Assembly: GCF_002934325.1 (NCBI RefSeq)
Contig: NZ_PTIV01000030.1
Location: forward strand, 1-41,948
From: Marinobacter persicus
Lineage (GTDB): Bacteria > Pseudomonadota > Gammaproteobacteria > Pseudomonadales > Oleiphilaceae
Direction: 5' to 3'
Length of the DNA stretch: 41,948 nt
Of the stretch, positions 40,120 through 41,948 are shown one piece after another. The notes below the pieces were generated by a model. That model was given only the letters and a program-made list of their open reading frames with translations. It was not told the origin of the DNA and did no database searches. Position 1 is the stretch's first letter; each line of letters opens with the position of its first letter. The position numbers were made by a program, and so were the translations under genes.

Positions 40120-40740
40120 ATGGCGAGATCCAAAAGCAGCCAGCAATGGCTTGATGAGCACGTCAACGATGTGTATGTGAAACGCGCGCAATCCGATGGC
40201 TATCGCTCCCGCGCCAGCTACAAGCTGCTTGAGCTGATTAAGAAGGACAAGCTGGTTCGCCCCGGCATGGTGACCATGGACCTTGGCAGTGCACCGGGCG
40301 GCTGGTCACAGGTATTGGCAAACATGGTCGGCGACAAGGGCCGAGTGATCGCCTCCGATATCCTGCCCATGGATGCCATAGCGGACGTGGACTTCATCCA
40401 GGGGGACTTCACCGAAGACGAGGTCTTTGACGACATCATGGCCACCCTGGACAACGCCCCGGTGGACCTGGTGGTATCGGACATGGCCCCCAACATCAGC
40501 GGCATCAATGTGGCCGACCAGGCCGCTTCCATGTATCTGGTGGAGCTGGCCCTGGACATGGCCCGCCAGGTCCTGAAACCCGGTGGCTGCTTTGTCGCCA
40601 AGGTGTTTCAGGGGGTGGGCTATGACGAGTACCTGAAAGACGTGCGCACGTCCTTCAACAAGGTTCTGATTCGCAAACCCGATGCCTCCCGCGCCCGCTC
40701 CCGCGAGGTTTACGTGGTGGCCAAAGGCTTCAAGGGCTAA
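40120..40740 (+). CDS. rlmE: 23S rRNA (uridine2552-2'-O)-methyltransferase
   Basis: RlmE (FtsJ/RrmJ) methylates U2552 of 23S rRNA late in large-subunit assembly and is heat-inducible in E. coli. The 206-residue protein has SAM motif [16 protein letters not shown] (residues 51-66) and the complete catalytic K-D-K-E set: Lys35, Asp121 ([11 protein letters not shown]), Lys161 (FVAKVFQG) and Glu196 (SREVYVV). The length is normal. It is monocistronic with its own sigma-70 promoter. In E. coli it precedes ftsH; here it is followed by a convergent pseudouridine synthase gene. Confidence 0.97.
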   Translation: MARSKSSQQWLDEHVNDVYVKRAQSDGYRSRASYKLLELIKKDKLVRPGMVTMDLGSAPGGWSQVLANMVGDKGRVIASDILPMDAIADVDFIQGDFTEDEVFDDIMATLDNAPVDLVVSDMAPNISGINVADQAASMYLVELALDMARQVLKPGGCFVAKVFQGVGYDEYLKDVRTSFNKVLIRKPDASRARSREVYVVAKGFKG

Positions 40741-40756
40741 CGAGCAGGCTAATGGA

Positions 40757-40774
40757 TGGCCGGAAAACCGGCCA
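40757..40774. terminator. Hairpin between convergent rlmE and rluF
   Basis: TGGCCGG (40757-40763) and CCGGCCA (40768-40774) form a perfect 7-bp stem with an AAAA loop. It sits in the 34-base gap between the two convergent stops. There is no T-run on either side, so it may end transcripts only with help or may protect 3' ends. Confidence 0.5.
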
Positions 40775-41755
40775 CTAGCCGCGCGCCTTCTTCACACTTG
40801 GCTTCCTTGGCCGCTTGGACTTTGGCCCTGTGCTTTTGCCGCCGGGTTTGCCGCCAGGCTTGCCACCCGGCCGATTCTTATCACAGCCCCTGCCGGGTTT
40901 CGCAGGTTTGCCTGACGGTTTGCCGGGCTGATGCCTGCCATTGGGCTTACCGCCGGTTTTCTTGGCTTTAGGTGGGCCACCGCGTTTCTTACCGGGCCGT
41001 TTCTGCGTGCTTTTATGCCCGGCAGGCGCCTCAGACGATGAGTCTTTGATAGCCTCCATAATGCCATTCAGCTCTTTTTGAGTGAGGTCGCGCCACTCAC
41101 CAACGGCCAGGCCTTTGAGATTCACATTCATGATGCGAACCCGTTCCAGCTTGACCACATCGTAACCAAAGTGTTCGCACATCCGACGAATCTGGCGGTT
41201 TAAGCCCTGCACCAGGGTGATTCGGAAGACCTTGGCGGACTCCTGTTGGACCTTACACTTCTTGGTCATGGTGCCCAGAATCGGCACCCCATTGGCCATG
41301 CCGTCGATAAAGCCCTTGTTAATGGGCTTATCGACTTCCACCAGATATTCTTTTTCATGGTCATTGCCAGCGCGCAGAATTTTATTCACCAGATCGCCGT
41401 TACTGGTTAAAAAGATCAGGCCCTGGGAATCTTTATCCAGCCGACCAATGGGGAAGATTCGGGTACCGTGGCCCACAAAGCGCTGGATGTTATTGGGCTC
41501 ACTCGTGTCCGTCGTGCTGACGACACCGACGGGTTTATTCAGTGCGATGAACACGAAGTCGTCCGGCTCTGGCGGCTCAACGAGTTGCCCGTTGACCTTC
41601 ACCGTATCGCCCGGCATCACAAGGTCGCCAACCACAGCAGGCCTGCCGTTCAAAAACACATTACCCTGCTCAATGTAACGGTCCGCTTCACGACGCGAGC
41701 ACATACCGCTGCTGCTGATGTATTTATTGAGACGGGTCGAGGAGGCATTGGGCAT
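40775..41755 (-). CDS. rluF: 23S rRNA pseudouridine synthase, RluF type, with Gly/Lys/Pro tail
   Basis: The 326-residue protein has an N-terminal S4 RNA-binding domain ([31 protein letters not shown], residues 8-38). It is followed by the RsuA-type catalytic domain with Asp107 in [35 protein letters not shown] and [17 protein letters not shown] match RluF, which modifies U2604 of 23S rRNA and also acts on tRNA-Tyr. The last about 80 residues (from about 245) are a basic low-complexity tail (repeats of GKPGGKP, KKRGGP) that is probably disordered and RNA-binding. E. coli RluF also has a Lys/Pro-rich extension but shorter. It is convergent with rlmE. Confidence 0.93.
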   Translation of the reverse strand: MPNASSTRLNKYISSSGMCSRREADRYIEQGNVFLNGRPAVVGDLVMPGDTVKVNGQLVEPPEPDDFVFIALNKPVGVVSTTDTSEPNNIQRFVGHGTRIFPIGRLDKDSQGLIFLTSNGDLVNKILRAGNDHEKEYLVEVDKPINKGFIDGMANGVPILGTMTKKCKVQQESAKVFRITLVQGLNRQIRRMCEHFGYDVVKLERVRIMNVNLKGLAVGEWRDLTQKELNGIMEAIKDSSSEAPAGHKSTQKRPGKKRGGPPKAKKTGGKPNGRHQPGKPSGKPAKPGRGCDKNRPGGKPGGKPGGKSTGPKSKRPRKPSVKKARG

Positions 41756-41948
41756 AGGTAATGGCTTATTTTGATGATTGCTTGGGAAAATCCAACGGCG
41801 CGGAGCAGCCGGCTAAGATGGTACTACACTCGCGGCTGGTAAGCCGACTATCCTAGCCCGGATTTCTCACAGCCACCCTGCAAGTCTCGCAGACTAAGCG
41901 GGTGACCGCCATGACCGCTCAGATGTGGGCACGATTGATTAATAATTA
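41756..41948. other. Right-edge non-coding stretch with a possible truncated ORF start
   Basis: No complete gene is seen. A hairpin CGGCT (41833-41837), AGCCG (41842-41846) is present. An ATG at 41911 opens a plus-strand frame (MTAQMWARLIN...) that runs off the window. Its codons are too few to identify. The stretch before it could be a leader or the end of a mobile element; this cannot be decided from the bases available. Confidence 0.3.

Noticed and set aside
1..41948. CRISPR arrays, rRNA operons, complete insertion sequences or prophage genes
   Set aside because: No regularly spaced repeats, rRNA segments, transposases or phage structural genes are recognisable anywhere in the window.

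Overview
The window looks like chromosomal DNA from a GC-rich marine gammaproteobacterium. The best guess is a Marinobacter-type organism. This rests on the gene content and order (cioAB next to cydDC, an etfBA/ETF-QO divergon, a split YeeE pair followed by hemH, pxpABC, rlmE, rluF) and on the resemblance of the proteins to Pseudomonas/Marinobacter homologues. No database was consulted, so the genus is an inference. Gene density is high, and most genes sit in tight, often ATGA-overlapping operons.

Layout. 1-1158: an AT-richer stretch with one unrecognised membrane protein, ending exactly at the 3' end of a tRNA-Leu(UAA) gene (1159-1246, minus). This is the configuration of a genomic-island boundary. 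1317-1970: a small SAM methyltransferase. 2254-7971: a four-gene operon for a cyanide-insensitive bd-type quinol oxidase (cioA, cioB) and its CydDC-type ABC exporter, preceded by a strongly structured leader. 7990-9225: a saccharopine-dehydrogenase-like reductase. 9326-12886: electron transfer flavoprotein (etfBA) and, divergently, ETF-ubiquinone oxidoreductase. The intergenic region holds an 18-bp perfect palindrome of PsrA type. 13001-17555 (minus): a SlyD-type FKBP, then an operon of a PP2C response regulator, a STAS protein, gpsA, sixA and a DUF1285 protein. 17662-20175: an HD phosphohydrolase converging on a renalase-like FAD oxidoreductase.

20184-27105 is the most coherent accessory system: acyl-CoA desaturase, NTF2-like protein, SDR, FAD amine-oxidase-like protein, DUF1365, cyclopropane-fatty-acid-synthase-like methyltransferase, DUF2878 and an exported protein. 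Almost every junction overlaps or is a few bases apart. It is probably a pathway that remodels unsaturated acyl chains in the membrane. Related cassettes elsewhere are tied to singlet-oxygen or light responses, but here a desaturase heads the operon and no regulator is beside it.

27171-32932 (plus): xthA, two half-size YeeE/YedE sulfur transporters with a DUF442-type phosphatase/sulfurtransferase, hemH, and the 5-oxoprolinase genes pxpABC. 32844-34464 (minus): a small acidic protein, a META-domain lipoprotein, a type IV pilin-like protein and a HigA-type antitoxin without its toxin. 34614-37135: a GCS2-type carboxylate-amine ligase overlapping an aspartoacylase-type deacylase, an interesting two-gene module. 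37143-39184: a membrane diguanylate cyclase divergent from an AT-richer PEP-CTERM protein with a candidate sigma-54 promoter. 39181-41755: three RNA-modification genes (SpoU methyltransferase, rlmE, rluF). The last ~190 bases carry no complete gene.

Starts were moved inward where the ribosome-binding site, operon overlap or family alignment supported it (cioA, cioB, cydC, ETF-QO, hemH, pxpB and others).
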